DNA of 64,000 nt from Isoetes taiwanensis (GCA_021234155.1 JAJEKV010000064.1:7998001-8062000); one strand, 5' to 3'; numbered from the stretch's first letter, positions 12,301 to 26,322 are shown. Translations and numbers: made by a program. Notes: generated by a model not told the origin, from the sequence alone.

Positions 12301-15300
12301 ATAAACAATTTCTAAGAATAACAACCATAAAGGCACAAACAAGCTTAGTTATTTGGTCCAAAAGAGAACCAAACAGTGATCCATGTTGGGCATCGTAATA
12401 ATCGTCCGTAGTCTTTGTTAAACGAGAACTGAACAGACACATGTGGGTGACGAATTTTATCTAACGATTGCGCCGGACGAACCGCCGTAAATCGTTCGGT
12501 TGTCCGACGATATAGCGCCGAAGTTTTCGCGTCGATATCCTCAGCCTTTGCATCATGCAAATCGCCGGGCTTTATCGTCAGAAATTCGTCACCTTTTTGC
12601 GGCCAAAAATCGTTTGAGTGTTCGGCCAAGAATTAAGCGCCAAAGAAATTGGCCGATTTTCGTCAACAATTTCGTCATTTTTGTGTGTCGCGAAAAATCG
12701 TTAGGATTTTGGTCAGTTTTTTTGTCAGGCTTTTCATCACAAAAAAAAGGTCACAGTTTTCGTCATTAACATCGTCACTTGTTTAATAAATTGTTCATTT
12801 CAAAATTTTATGTTTCTTGCCATTAAAACGGGTGCTGGAGACAATATTTCTTGACTAATCTGAATCTATATGTATCAAGACTCATTTGAAGTCTTGATAC
12901 GTTATGATCTCATTTGTGGAACACCTTCCAGTATCAGCATTAACTTATAATGCTACACATTCAGCCCTATAATCCAAGATGTGATGTCAATAGTTTTTAT
13001 TAGCTAAAGCACCTTAGCGATCATCAAGCTATAATGTTAACAATGCCATGCTATATTTTAAACATCATATTGAAACCATACTTTCAGGACGCCCCCCTCA
13101 AGCTAAATATACGGGCGTACTACCGCATACACTCGGCAGAAAATCCCCCATCCGTCCCATCAACCCGCATGGGCCCTCCGGCCTAACCCGGCCTCCCCCG
13201 CTACCAACCGCTTGCTCAAACCCAATGAGAGATTATTCTGCCTATTAGACCATTCACCAGATAAGCAAGAGCCTTGTATTATCCGACCGGGAAGCAAGCT
13301 TGTTAAAGCGTAATACTACTACCGGAAGGGTGTATTTTTGCTTTTGGAAAGAAAAAAAGATATGGGGACGCCGTTAGTGCGATGCAAACTCCCGTGAGCC
13401 TTGAACTTATCGGGCCCCGAGGTCAAGCCTCGGGAGGCCTCGAGAACCACCACCGGTAGCAAACATTACTATAATAGAAGACAGTGTCATTATATAATCG
13501 AGAACCACTACACAGTCGTTATATTTCAAAGATGATAATACTCTTCCATAGAAGTTGCATACATGTGAGAAATAAAACTTTCACTCTTTCTCGAAGACAT
13601 TTAGTAACAAACTAAAAAGCCTAGTGCAAGCATCGCATAATGTTTTAGTTTGAAGACCCTATATTCAAATGCAAATGGTAGGAGGCTATATTTTCCATTG
13701 CATTCAAAAGACATTAGAAATTGAAAAACAAATTCCAAAACCAATTTAAATGGTTTTAGCACATGTCTTTGTCTTAGTGTAACATGCATCCTTTAGCTTT
13801 GGGTTGCCCAAACCATTGGCTTATAATAAGATGAACTTATTCTCATTTAGAGAATAAAAAATAGGCAAAGGCGCTAAAATTCGCAATCACGCTTGTTCCG
13901 CAATCTTTCCGCACATTAAAAAATGTAGAGAATACTTATCTCAATAATTGGAATCACGTTTTGACATGATCCAAGAAGAAAACCTTGTACCATCCTATTT
14001 GAACAAAAATTCAAGGAGGTGGAGTTCTCGTTACCGCATCCAACCATGTCAAAATTAGCTTCAAAAAGGTAATTAGACAAGGGACGCCAGTAAGCTATAG
14101 AACACCACAGCTTGTCACCCTTCACCCCGCCTGCTCCAAGTTTAGAGCCGATATAAATTGATCCATTTCAAACCGGTATTTAACAATAAACTAAGAAATT
14201 TTGTCCCCATTGTCAAAGACAAATGGACATGGTTAAGCATATGGAGCATCAACGGCTTTAAAATGAATCAAGGCAATCTATAATGTAAAATAGTTACGCA
14301 TACTAATCTGCAAAGAATCACAAAATTAACAAAACCAACTTTTGTAAATCCAAAAATATGCAACCACTTGTCGGTCTCACATATTTACCGATCAAAGTCC
14401 AAAGACTTGAATAAAATATAGACAACATCATAAATGAGATATCTACGCACCTCCTTTGGTCTGCAAATTAATGGTATATGATGTTAATGTCCTCCTTGCT
14501 TGTCAAATGAATGCGTAGCACTCCATACATCAGCTTTGCTCAAATCATTTCAAAAATGATTGATAACAAATGTAATATGGTGCAAAAGATCAGCAAAATA
14601 AGCAACCGAAGCTTACTAAGTGCCACATTGAAAGAGAGCTTTGAAGCCATGGACAGTATTTTGGCAAGATAGAGAGGTGAAGAAAAGCAAACGCCTCGCC
14701 ATTGTGCCATATCTGATATAGTGTTGCAGAATGGCCTACGTGAACTTGATCCTTTGCTGCACAGCCGGATATTGCTACCCCCATTTTGCTCAAAAATCTG
14801 AAAGCTTTGAAAGGTAAAAGGGATGGAGCAGAAGACTTGCGAAAACAGGCAAAGCCATAGCAAACAAATGCGGCGCACTTGGATCACGAAAATATGGTAT
14901 GCAAATATTAGGGCTTGTCAATATAACATGGTGATATCGCAGCCCATTATCAGCCATACCTTTGCCTCTGTGTCTAGCAGCATCGTGGCATGCTACCTAC
15001 AAAACAGATTTATTGAAGTTCAAGGGATCCCACATAAAGAGATTGACATGCAAGACATAATAAGGACAAGTGGCGACCATGCATGCTAATAAGAAATATG
15101 TGAAAGAGAACAAAAGTTTCTTTTTAAGTGGATACCCAATGAGGAAAAGGCACACGAAATGGGTGCCACATGATGCACCACAAATGTAATTTTAGTGGGC
15201 CCATGTTACAACATCTCCAACAACAATAAAAACTTGGAAGTACATCAAACATCATATGCTTACAAATCGGGATGAGGGTATGTGGATTCTCATCATGCCA

Positions 15301-18300
15301 TATAAACAATTTCTAAGAATAACAACCATAAAGGCACAAACAAGCTTAGTTATTTGGTCCAAAAGAGAACCAAACAGTGGTCCATGTTGGGCATCAGAAT
15401 AATCGTCGTAGTCTTTGTTAAACAGAGAACTGAACAGACACCTGGGTGACGAATTTTATCTAACGATTGTCGTAAGGCCGACGAACCGCCGTAAATCGTC
15501 TGGTTGTCGGACGATATAGCCGTCGAGTTTTTGCGTCGAGATATCCTCGCCTTTGCATCATGCAAATCGTCGGTTTATCGTCGGCAAAATTCACCGACTT
15601 TTGCGTCAAAAAATCGTCGGTGTTTCACGACAATTATACAAAAATTGGAGATTTTCACAACAATTTCGTCATTTCTTGTGTCGGCCAAAATCGTTAGGAT
15701 TTTGGTCGCTTTTGTCGGGCTTTTTCATCACAAAAAGGTCACGGTTTTCGTCATTAACATCGTCACTTGTTTAATAAATTGCTCATTTCAAAATTTTATG
15801 TTTCTTGCCATTAAAAGCGGGTCTTGGAGACAATATTTCTTGACTAATCCGAATCTATATGTATTAAGACTCATTTGAAGTCTTGATACGTTATGATCTC
15901 ATTTGTGGAACACCTTCCAAGATCGGCATTAACTTATAATGCTACACATTCAGCCCTATAATCCAAGATGTGATGTCAATAGTTTTATTAGCTAAAGCAC
16001 CTTAGCGATCATCAAGCTATAATGTTAACAATGCCATGCTATATTTTAAACATCATATTGAAACCATACTTGTGGACGCTCCTCAATAATATCTGGCCGC
16101 GTACAGACACTTTCGGCAGAAATCCCCATCCGGTCCATCAACCCGCATGGGCCCTCCGCCTAACCCGCCTCCCAACTACCAACCGCCATTGCTCCGAAAC
16201 CCAATGAGAGATTATTCCGCCTATTAGACTATTCACCGCAGATAAGCAAGAGCCTTGTATTATCCTCGACCGGGAAGCCAGTTGTTAAAAGCGTAATACT
16301 ACTACCGTGGAAGGGTGTATTTTGCTTTTGGAAAGAAAAAGATATGGGGACGCGGTTAGTGCAGATGCAAAACCCCGAGCCTTGAACTTATCGGGCCCCA
16401 GAGGTCAAGCCCTGGGAGGCCTCGAGAACCACTCACCGGTAGCAAACATTACTATAATAGAAGACAGTGTCATTATATAATCGAGAACCACTACAGTGTC
16501 GTTATATTTCAAAGATGATAATACTCTTCCATAGAAGTTGCATACCGTGAGAAATAAAACTTTCACTCTTTTCTCAAGACATTTAGTAACAAACTAAAAG
16601 CCTAGTGCAATCTTGCATATTTTAGTTTGAAGACCCTATATTCAAATGCAAATGGTAGGAGGCTATATTTTCCATTGCATTCAAAAAAGACATTAGAAAT
16701 TGAAAAACAAATTCCAAACCAATTTAAATGGTTTCAAACATGTCTTTGTCTTAGTGTAACATGCATCCTTTAGCTTTGGGTTGCCCAGCCATTGGCGATA
16801 ATAAGATGAACTTATTCTGCATTTAGAGAATAAAAAATAGGCAGTGCGTTAAAAATTACGCAATCACGTTGTTCAATCTTTCCAGACATTAAAAAAATGT
16901 AGAGAATACTTATCTGAATAATTGGAATCACGTTTTGACATGATCCAAGAAGAAAACCTTGTACCATCCTATTTGAACAAAAATTCAAGGAGGTGGAGTT
17001 ACCGTTACCGCGCATCCAACCATGTCAAAATTAGCTTCAAAAAGGTAATTAGACAAGGGGCGTCGGGTAAGCTATAGAACACCACCGGTTTGTCACCCTT
17101 CACCCTGCTCTGTTCCAAGTTTAGAGCGGATATAAATTGATCCATTTCAAACCGGTATTTAACAATAAACTAAGAACTTGCTGCCCATTGTCAAAGACAA
17201 ATGGACATGGTTAAGCATATGGAGCATCAACGGCTTTAAAATGAATCAAGGCAATCTATAATGTAAAATAGTTACTGACACCGAATCTGCAGGCAATCAC
17301 AAAATTAACAAAACCAACTTTTGTAAATCCAAAAATATGCAACCACTTGCGGTCTCACATATTTACTGATCAAAGTCCAAGACTTGGAATAAAATATAGA
17401 CAACATCATAAATGAGATATCTCTGAGACCTCCTTTGGTCCGCAAATTAATGGTATATGATGTTAATGTCCTCCTTGCTTGTCAAATGAATGCGTAGCAC
17501 TCCATACATCGGCTTGCTTTCAGCATCATTTCGAAATGATTGATAACAAATGTAATATGGTGCAAAAAAGATCAACAAAATAAGCAAGCGAGCTTACTAA
17601 GTGCCACATTGAAAGAGCTTTGAAGCCATGGACATTATTTTGGCAAGATAGAGGTGAAGAAAGCAAAGCCGCACAGCCATTGTGCCATATCACGGATATA
17701 GTGTTGCGGGGAATGGCCTACGTGAACTTGATCCTTTTCTGCACAGCCGGATATTGCTACCCCATTTTGCTCAAAAATCTGAAAGCTTTGAAAGGTAAAA
17801 GGGATGGAGCAGAAGACTTGCAAAAAGCGACAGGCAAAGCCATAGCAAACAAATGCGGCGCACTTGGATCACGAAAAATATGGTATGCAAATATTAGGGC
17901 TTGTCAATATAACATGGTGATATCGCAGCCCATTATCAATATACCTTTGCCTCTGTGTCTAGCAGCATCGTGGCATGCTACCTTACAAAAACAGATTTAT
18001 TGAAGTTCAAGGGATCCCACATAAAGAGATTGACATGCAAGACATAATAAGGACAAGTGGCGACCATGCATGCTAATAAGAAATATGTGAAAGAGAACAA
18101 AAGTTTCTTTTAAGTGGATACCCAATGAGGAAAAAGGCACACGAAATGGGTGCCACATGATGCACCACAAATGTAATTTTAGTGGGCCCATGTTACAACA
18201 TCTCCAACAACAATAAAAACTTGGAAGTACATCAAACATCATATGCTTACAAATCGGGATGAGGGTATGTGGATTCTCATCATGCCATATAAACAATTTC

Positions 18301-19081
18301 TAAGAATAACAACCATAAAGGCACAAACAAGCTTAGTTATTTGGTCCAAAGAGAACCAAACAGTGGTCCATGTTGGGCATCGGAATAATCGTCGGGTAGT
18401 CTTTGTTAAGCAGAGAACTGAGCGGACACACGTGGGTGGCAATTTTATCTAACGATTGTCGCGTCGAGGGCGACCGTCCGGGTAAATCGTCGTCGGTTGT
18501 CTACGGCGATATAGCGTCGAGTTTTTCGTCGATATATCCTCGGCCTTTGCATCATGCAAATCGTCGGTTTATCGTCGACAAATTACCGTCGGCTTTTGCG
18601 TCAAAAAATCGTCCGAGTGTTAAATTACGACAATTCGCGTCGACAAATTACGAGGATTTTTAGATCAACAATTTCGTCATTTCTTGTGTCGGCAAAATCG
18701 TTAGGATTTTGGTCAGTTTTTGTCGGGCTTTTCATCACAAAAAGGTCCACGGTTTTTTCGTCATTAACATCGTCACTTGTTTAATAAATTGCTCATTTCA
18801 AAATTTTATGTTTCTTGCCATTAAAAGCGGGTCTTTGGAGACAATATTTCTTGACTAATCGAATCTATATGTATTAAGACTCATTTGAAGTCTTGATACG
18901 TTATGATCTCATTTGTGGAACACCTTCCGATGTCGGCATTAACTTATAATGCTACACATTCAGCCCTATAATCCAAGATGTGATGTCAATAGTTTTTATT
19001 AGCTAAAGCACCTTAGCGATCATCAAGCTATAATGTTAACAATGCCATGCTATATTTTAAACATCATATTGAAACCATACT
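9391..19081. repeat. 3-kb satellite array, copy A (3 full monomers plus a partial)
   Basis: Monomers start at ATGTTGGGCATC: 9391, 12384, 15384 and 18370, with lengths 2993, 3000 and 2986. The fourth is cut after 712 bp. Each monomer begins with a 12-bp minisatellite (about 9470-9785, 12465-12785, 15465-15780, 18450-18785) and carries an LTR-like head near +700. The remainder is ~2.2 kb of AT-rich sequence with no gene. Differences between monomers concentrate at CAG/CTG sites. Recurrent short open frames are by-products of repetition. Confidence 0.95.
18370..19081. repeat. Terminal truncated satellite monomer
   Basis: The first 712 bp of the fourth monomer match the others up to CCATACT. At exactly the base where every monomer carries a TGTGACGC LTR-like head, this copy continues into the full-length LTR at 19082. 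Confidence 0.85.
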
Positions 19082-20731
19082 TGTGACGCTCCACGCTAAA
19101 TATCACGGCCCGTGATGCGGCTTTCGGCAATCCCCATCCGGTCCATCAACCGCATGGGCCCTCCATCTAACCCGCACTCTCGAGAGAGAATCCTAGTGCG
19201 GGGCGGGGGACTCTGAAAGGTGTCTTCTTGGCGCCCTTCCCTATGGGCTCCCTATCACAGCAGGAAGCATAAACAACGTCGAACTAGCAATAACAATACA
19301 ACATACTACCTCGAAGGGTAGTCCATCACATATCCATAAGAGCAAAGAAGATAATCATAAACCATAAAACATAAGAGCTCCTACCCATGGCTCGACTCAT
19401 AAGGAGGATGGCCCGGTGGCTAGGCCTCAAGATAGAAGCGGACCAGAGTCATAACAATGGCGGTGGCATAAGACAATGGCTAGGGTTGACCACTCCATCC
19501 AGCCCCTCCACATGCATACTTTGCAAATGGGCTCAATCCCGGGCTTCTGGCATGACTCTAGCCTTCCGGGATCACGCCAAATCCCATGGCATCACCCATC
19601 CGGGACTACTCGGGTTGCATCTCCACGGTCCATCGAGGCGGGGAAGGGTTGCATCTCCCCTTCCCGAGGGGTCTAGAGGTTCCGCGAGGGCTAGAGAATC
19701 ATGGCGACACCCACGATTCATACCCGGCGAACCCCCAAAACAAGAGCCAAGCCAGACACTTGCAACTCTTGAGGCGGGGCGACACCATATCGCCCGGGGA
19801 GGTGTCAGACCCATGCTTTCGGCCCACCGAAGTGGCCAGACCATAAGCCTAGCTCACTATGGGATCCCAGTAGCCCCCCCACTCGGCCGGGATCCTCCCT
19901 CGCGTTGCCTCTAGCCCGTTGTGTAGTCTTTGAGTCACATCATAGCCTCCATAGCCCAATGGGTTCCTATGCACAGGGCCGCAACTAATAGGAACTAAGG
20001 GATCTAATCTAGGAGCATACTACATATGGCTCTAGGTCTCTACCCCCTTCCCAATACAAGAGGAGCAAACATGATCAACCATCGTCACATAATCATCACA
20101 TCATGAGAATAATCATAAGAACATCTTAACCTAATCATACAAATCTAACTACGGTTAGGGTTCCTTGATTAGGGTTCAAGATGATGCATGAGGGTTCTAG
20201 GATGGCTCTACCCTAGATACAAGATACTAACTCATCTAGAATGTTAATTCCGGATGAACTACTATGACTACTACTCTACATACACTCACGAAGCACTCCC
20301 TCCCAATCTGGCGTCTCCATGGTCTTGAAGTGTTGGGGTAGCTCCCACTCCTGGCGATGTGCTCCACGCTCGGGGGCTTTGTGCTAGGCTATGCCACGGC
20401 CGAGCCGGTTCTGAAAGCAGGTTTGGCCTTGAAAGAAGTTCCCGGTTGTTGGAGCGAGAAAAGAGGCCTAGGGTTAGGGTTTAGGCCTTTATAGTTAGGG
20501 TTCACATGTTATGCCCGTGGCTCCAATAGGGTAAAGGCCGGTGTGGCGGGTGCCCAATAGGTTAAGGCCACGTGGAAAATGGTCTTAACCTAAGGTTGGC
20601 TAAGTTATATGAATAACTTAGTCATGCCCCTAGTGCCACAATCTATGGTATACAAGGCTATGAAGATAGACTTGTATAGTAACGAGTCGAGGAATATCGT
20701 ATTTATAAGCGTATATTCCACAGGCGTCACA
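19082..20731 (-). mobile_element. 3' LTR of the chromovirus
   Basis: 1650 bp, bounded by TGTGACGC and GCGTCACA (inverted termini with TG...CA). It pairs with 28224-29867. A 175-codon plus-strand frame inside it is not preserved in the other LTR and is not a gene. Confidence 0.9.
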
Positions 20732-20740
20732 TTCTCCCCC
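20732..20740 (-). other. Polypurine tract
   Basis: On the element's sense strand this reads GGGGGAGAA immediately before the TGTGACGCC start of the 3' LTR, the expected position and composition for plus-strand priming. Confidence 0.85.
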
Positions 20741-21652
20741 AACAGGACAATCTTTGTCCTCGGCATTGCGCTAAGGTGACGAACCTACTCTACTCTGCAA
20801 AAAGCACACAACAAGAATATATGAACTTAACTCTATTGAAAAAGATCAACTTTTAGTTAATTACTTATTATGTAATTATAAAGCTATATTTATAAGTTAT
20901 ACAAAATTATATAGCTATAACAACTATTATTATCAAAGTATACACATAATATTATTACAACAAATTTAGGAGTTCATAGTTAGTCTAAAATCTATGACTC
21001 CTATCTTCTAAATAACGTGCTCCCTCCTTCATGCTTCCCTTCAGCGGCTGCACAAGTAGCACATTACGTTATATAAGTTAATAAGTTTGTGGTTTTGGGG
21101 GACCACCCCCTTACCTACCTCCTTGAGCCGAACTACTAACTCAAAGGTTACCCTACTACCTTGCACTTTCGATCATGGCCCTTTGGTTGAGCTTAAGGAC
21201 CATTTAAGATGATCCTATCATAGCCCATGATCAAGTGCTACCTTGTACTTTCGATTACCCGGTCGCGAGTACCCCTAGTGCATCATGCCCCAAGGGTTTT
21301 AAGCTGGGGCGTCTCCGCGATCCCATCATCGCGCGCATGATCACTTTGACCTTCACCATGACCCTCCTACGGCCCGGTGTGCGTACCCACGCATCGGCGG
21401 CATAGAGAGAAACATCCGTCGATGTCCCATCATAAGCCCACCATGCCTCAATCCTCACTCACATGACCCTAATGGTCATGCGCACCTCTTAGTGCGTGCT
21501 TTGCCCTAGAATGCCTTAAAGGCGTATCCCATCATCGCCCACACGTTCCAAGATTACGGCACATGCACTCTACTAACTAGAATACATGAGCGGAACTTAA
21601 AGGCTAACTAAGAAACATACTAAGCTAACCTCACGGCAAATCGTAAATTCGA

Positions 21653-22110
21653 TCAATTAGGAGACGACTCGCCCATCAACTCCTTCATAAACTCTGGGTA
21701 TTGCTTCTCCAAATCTTACTTCAATACCCAGATCGTGTCTTCCACGGGCAAGTGATTCCACTTGACCAACTACTGGAGGAATTTAGATCACCTAGTCCTC
21801 TTGAATGACTTATCAAGAAGCAATTCAGGCACAATTTCAACTTGATCCTCCGTCATTTCCAACAAAGTTGGAGTATCCAAAACCTCCTCAGGGTTAGGAT
21901 GGTGCCTTTTCAATAGACTCACATGGAAGACCTTAAGGTGGGCTGAGAGATCCAACTTGTAGGCTTGGGGAGCCCACTCCTCTCAAGATCTTGAGCGGAC
22001 CCAGCCCACCTAGGGGCGGAGCTTCTTACAATTGCCGATCTTGAAAGCTTCCCTTGCTTAACCTTTACTTGAGCCAAACTTTATCTCTCACAACAAAACA
22101 ACTCTCGAGG
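21653..22110 (-). pseudogene. Integrase C-terminus: GPY/F module and chromodomain
   Basis: Minus-strand translation gives KKLRP, WVGPLKILRGVG (GPY/F-type module), then YKLDL and HVSLLKRHHPNPEEVLDTP, which closely follows the plant gypsy integrase tail. The chromodomain then reads LVKWNHLPVEDTIWVLK, a stop, DLEKQYPEFMKELMG, with the natural stop at 21653-21655. The two halves before the chromodomain are in different frames. The internal TAA lies in AAGTAAGATTTG; AAGTCAGATTTG would restore the usual Ser-Asp, so it is a candidate CAG miscall. Chromodomains direct these elements to heterochromatin. Confidence 0.85.
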
Positions 22111-22339
22111 AGTTTTATGTCTATCTGCTAGACTCTTGGATGTGCCCATCTTTGTTTGAAGATATTCCCACACTTCTACCAAAAGCTCTGCAGCGTCGTT
22201 GTTGAGAAACTTCCACCTAGGGCACTAGATTATGCCACATAACTAGGGTCAAGCATTGATAACTGTGGCTAATCATGGAGGAGACATCTTCGATGACTCT
22301 TGCTTCATATTATTATGCGTAATTGACCGGTGGATGTAC

Positions 22340-22760
22340 TTTCGGCCCATTTGGATTACTTGTTCCAATCATAGTTTCTCAACGTGCTCTCCAAAATTGT
22401 GTTGGTGCGGTCCCTTTGCGATTTGACTGCAAATGATAAGCAAAACTCATCAACAAGTTGGTGCAGCTTCGTGTTGAAGAAGTCTTGCTAAGCGTCGCTA
22501 AAGAACTTGGGATCTCTTTTGGTGATGATCGACACATGCATTTCCATGCGACCTAAAGATCTCTTATGTAGACCACCGGCTAGAGCCAAAGGCGGTGTCT
22601 ATGGTGTGGCATGGCAAGCATGTGCCCTTTTGCTAAGCTATATACCACAACCATCAAGGCTTCAAAGCTTCTTGTTGTCCTTGGGAGGCCAACTATAAAA
22701 CCCATCTTGATGACTTCCCACTTGGTGTGCGGCACAGCCCTTGATGACTCACGGAATTCG
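22340..22760 (-). pseudogene. Integrase catalytic core fragment
   Basis: Translated pieces in shifting frames read WEVIKMGFIVGLPRTTRSFE (usual W..I.MDFIVGLP, first catalytic Asp replaced or miscalled), ITKRDPKFFSDA (usual SDRDPKF, second catalytic region) and NTILESTLRNYDW (usual N..LE..LR.Y, catalytic Glu). Order and spacing match a Ty3/gypsy integrase core directly upstream of its C-terminal module. Confidence 0.8.
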
Positions 22761-25700
22761 AAGTTGTTCGCCCTTGTCTGGCTTGCGCGACATTCTTGGA
22801 TATGTCGATTATCTGCTTCTTCATATCGGCCCGGCGTAGCTACTTCTAATCTTGAAGTAGGCCTTTATAAATTTTGCATGGCGGGAATTAGGGCTATTAT
22901 CGCGTGTCTGGAAGATTTTTCTTACTTCTTATACTTTGGAGTGCATAATTGTTCTTTGCTATTAGAGATTACCTTCCTTTTTAAAATATTTGAAGGTTTC
23001 TCTTTCTTAATCCGTCCTTGCACTCTTGCAAAGACTAGCCCATTATGTGCTTGAACTCCATGTTGGGGTAGATGGCTTCTTCTATCTTCTTGCGAATTAA
23101 GCTTGCTTGAAGTGGAGATGGCATTGCAAATTCTTTGCTTCAAAAGCTTGCCAATGAGTGGCGGCGTCTTAACATCTCCGCGGCTGCATGCTCTTCCATT
23201 GATTTCTTTGTAGATCACGATGTAAATCGAAGAATTGATGAAGAAATCATCAAGGAATCTTGAAGATGTAGATCCTCAAATGCATACAAGTTGGTGGAGC
23301 ATTCCATAGACTTAGGGGCATTCTTGTGAAATCATAGTGCCCATCACAGGTGTTCGAAGGAGTCTTATAATTATCTTCCCCTTCATCCTTATTTCTTGAT
23401 TGCAGGAGCTTACGTCGATTTTGTAGAAGAATCACGCTTTCTTGGGGCTGATCCATTATGTGGTTTGCTTGTTGAGCTGCCCATGGTTGATATACATCTT
23501 TAGACTTCCATCTTGGCGAAAAAGGGTCCCCAAGTCAATCAACTCCTACAAGCTGCTTCTTGAGCTCTGCTGGCTTTCGGAAGTGCTGATTCTATAAAGA
23601 GCCTTGCTGATTGGCTCTGCATCCGGGTGCAAGAGTGGTTTCATTCTCTATGCTTCTATAGAGCAAAAGCTCTCAAATTTCATCAAAGGGATATATCATG
23701 GGACTTCTTAATTACTTAGAAATTGGCCAAGGCAAGCTGTTTTGAAGTAGCATCTTCCTTCTTACTATTCTTGATTGAATTCGACAACTTGTAGCTTATG
23801 TATGACCTCATTCCTCATGATGCACTTAAGTAATTGCCCCTTCTTGACATCGTTGCCGATTGGAATTACTTAACTTAAATTATAAGGTACTTGCCCTTTG
23901 GTCTTTGGGATAAGTATCTCTTGCTTATAATAATCAATTATTGCTTTAGCCGGCTTTAATATTGCATGCTTATTATGAGGTCATAATTGCCAATGTACAT
24001 AAGTTGGTGTCGATGCTCTACTTTGCTTAAGCTTAAGGTTGATGTCGAACTTGACTCTTGTTCCATTGGTCTTTGCTAATTACTTTCGGCCTTGCCTTAA
24101 CTCTTGGCCTAGATTTAGACTTAAGAGTCTTGCTCTTAAAGATGTCCAATCATCTAGAAGGTGCAAAATTACAAGTTAAAGAACTACTTACATAAATCTT
24201 ATGGCCACAAGTTTAGTCGGCATGACATTACTTTTGGGCACACATAGAAAACTATATGATTAGATAATTATTCTTGTTTTAGATCTAATCTATACTCTAG
24301 GATCTCCCCTTTCTTACTTATTGCCCTCTTGAAATAGTCCCACCTTTGAGTTGATGCCATCTAAGAAGTTGGCGGGACTTATTAGATTGCTTCCCTTCAC
24401 TTGGTTGGATTATTCCTTATCTTCTTGAGGAATACTTTCGTCATATACATGGTCGGCCGGTTATCCTATTATTGAATCCTTCTTAGCGGGGTGATCAAGC
24501 TCCGCGAAGAGGTTTTAATATGTTGGATATCTGTCGACAATGTATACAATTATTAATACTCCATACATTTTCTTCCCAATCCTTGAAGCTTTGCTCAATT
24601 CTTGGGTACATCCCTTCTAAAAAGAAAATAAAATAAATAATAAAAAAATCTACTTTCGAAATTTAGTCCCAATCCCATCATGGATGTTATCACCCATAAT
24701 TCTAAAAACTCAACTATCGATGGGTCCTCTAGCTTGCTTAAAGCTGGTGTAGTCATTAGTCGTTGGAGTAGCAAGGCGATGGTCCATAATTTATTGAAAA
24801 GAATGTGGTATCCTTGGAGTTCTTTGTATAATCATTCACATTGCCACTTTCTTTTGTCAAACATATTACGACTCGATGGGAGTCCTTAATGTTGATGTTG
24901 ACTATCTTCATTAACATTATCCCTCTTAGTGGACTTGCTGATGTAGTGGCGACATAAGGCTCGATTAGTAAGCATCCTAGAGCTTGAAGGTAATGTTCTT
25001 CACATTCTAGAATCTTTCATGTCGCTCATGCGCCTTGGAATTCACGAGATTGAGGATGATTCTTCTAACTCATGAATTGATATTGTTGTGTTTGACCTTG
25101 TCGATTTGATTCTTCCTCACGGCGGCCACATCTTTGCTTGTTATAAAATTTGAAGACAATGTCGAGTGCTTTACCACTTCTAAGCTGTGCAACTTCTCTT
25201 CTTTGAGAGGAGTTTATTTGCATCCATGTCAGGGGACTATAATCTTGGTGATCAGTTAGTAATGCTAGTATTTTGTCCCCATGATGCCTCTTCTTGATGG
25301 TGTTTGACCTCCAATCTCTAAGGTAGAAGATTGTGCGTGATCTTGAGATAATGCTTGTCGAGGTTGATCATTTGCTCTCAGTATGTCGGGGCTGATGAGG
25401 AAGAAGTTTGTTCTTGATCTACGCCATATTTCTATTCTGAGGAGCCCACCTTTGCTTTCAAACTTGTAATACCTCCTTAGTCAAAGCATGTTTGCTTGAA
25501 GTCCAAATCGATACTACTATGGCACGGATATCTATGATAGTTGCCCTTCAGGGAGGTATGTCGGTCTCATCCTTTAGGGCTCTTGATACCATAAGTCGAT
25601 GAAGTGTACTTGTTGGTGGTGTAGGCTTTGTGACATTAGTCATCGATGTGGGGCCGTTCCTCGAGACAATATGGCACTTGGAGAATATCCTTGACTAGGA

Positions 25701-26042
25701 GGTGTTCCTCCCCTAATGTGATCAATTTTGTAAGTGCCATGATGCCCATTGGTACATTTGCATAGCCCTCTTGGCAAGTCTTGTGTCTATCCTTGATGTC
25801 CATCCTGCTCTCCTTTATTTTTTGTTAGGCTTCCAAAATACACCGTCTTGGCTTTTGCTTTCTTTGAAGTTTCCTCCATAAGTTGCCCTCTGCTTTCGAT
25901 TCATTGATGTTGTCAGTGGGCTCCACTGTCGAGGCTCGAGGATCTGCAACAAAGGTTCTCCTGACCTATATTATTGCCCTAAGCACAAGGCAACTAATAC
26001 TACCATAACAACAATTACTTATATCTATTTTGCCCTAAATCA
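22761..26042 (-). other. Internal pol region, domains not recognised
   Basis: By position this should encode protease, reverse transcriptase, RNase H and the integrase zinc finger. A stretch near 23.0-23.2 kb may be the zinc-finger area, but the Cys/His pattern is not clean. I see no YxDD. Either the coding sequence is heavily corrupted or the element is a derivative that lost part of pol. Confidence 0.4.
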
Positions 26043-26322
26043 AGTGACTATGCTACTTAGCCAATTAAGAGCATTTTTAAGTAAGATGCAAAAGGATTCT
26101 ACTACAATTAATTTATACAAGAATATTTTTATATCCTACAAGCAATTAATTTATAGTAAATTTAAAGTGACTATGCTACTTAGCCAATTATAGTAAATTT
26201 AAAGTGACTATGCTACTTAGCCAATTAAGAGCATTTTAAGTAAGATGCAAAGGATTCTACTACAATTAATTTATACAAGAATATTTTTATATCCTACAAA
26301 CAATTAATTTATAGTAAATTTA
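26043..26322. repeat. ~120-bp tandem duplication inside the retrotransposon
   Basis: 26043-26163 recurs at 26203-26322, differing mainly by single bases in A or T runs. Between them lies a further partial copy of about 38 bp (26165-26201, AGTGACTATGCTACTTAGCC and following). AT-rich, noncoding. Confidence 0.9.

Noticed and set aside
19077-19081. Five-base target-site duplication for the chromovirus
   Set aside because: The left flank is satellite sequence shared by all monomers and the right flank is another element remnant, so no matching duplication can be defined.
19387-19914. 175-codon plus-strand frame in the 3' LTR
   Set aside because: The partner LTR does not preserve the frame (it is broken and shifted at 28592-29061), and LTRs are normally noncoding.
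25100-25330. Possible RNase H segment (TDHQDYSPL on the minus strand)
   Set aside because: Only a DH and a QRR agree with the family, no DALSR-like end follows, and no reverse transcriptase could be found next to it in the expected order.
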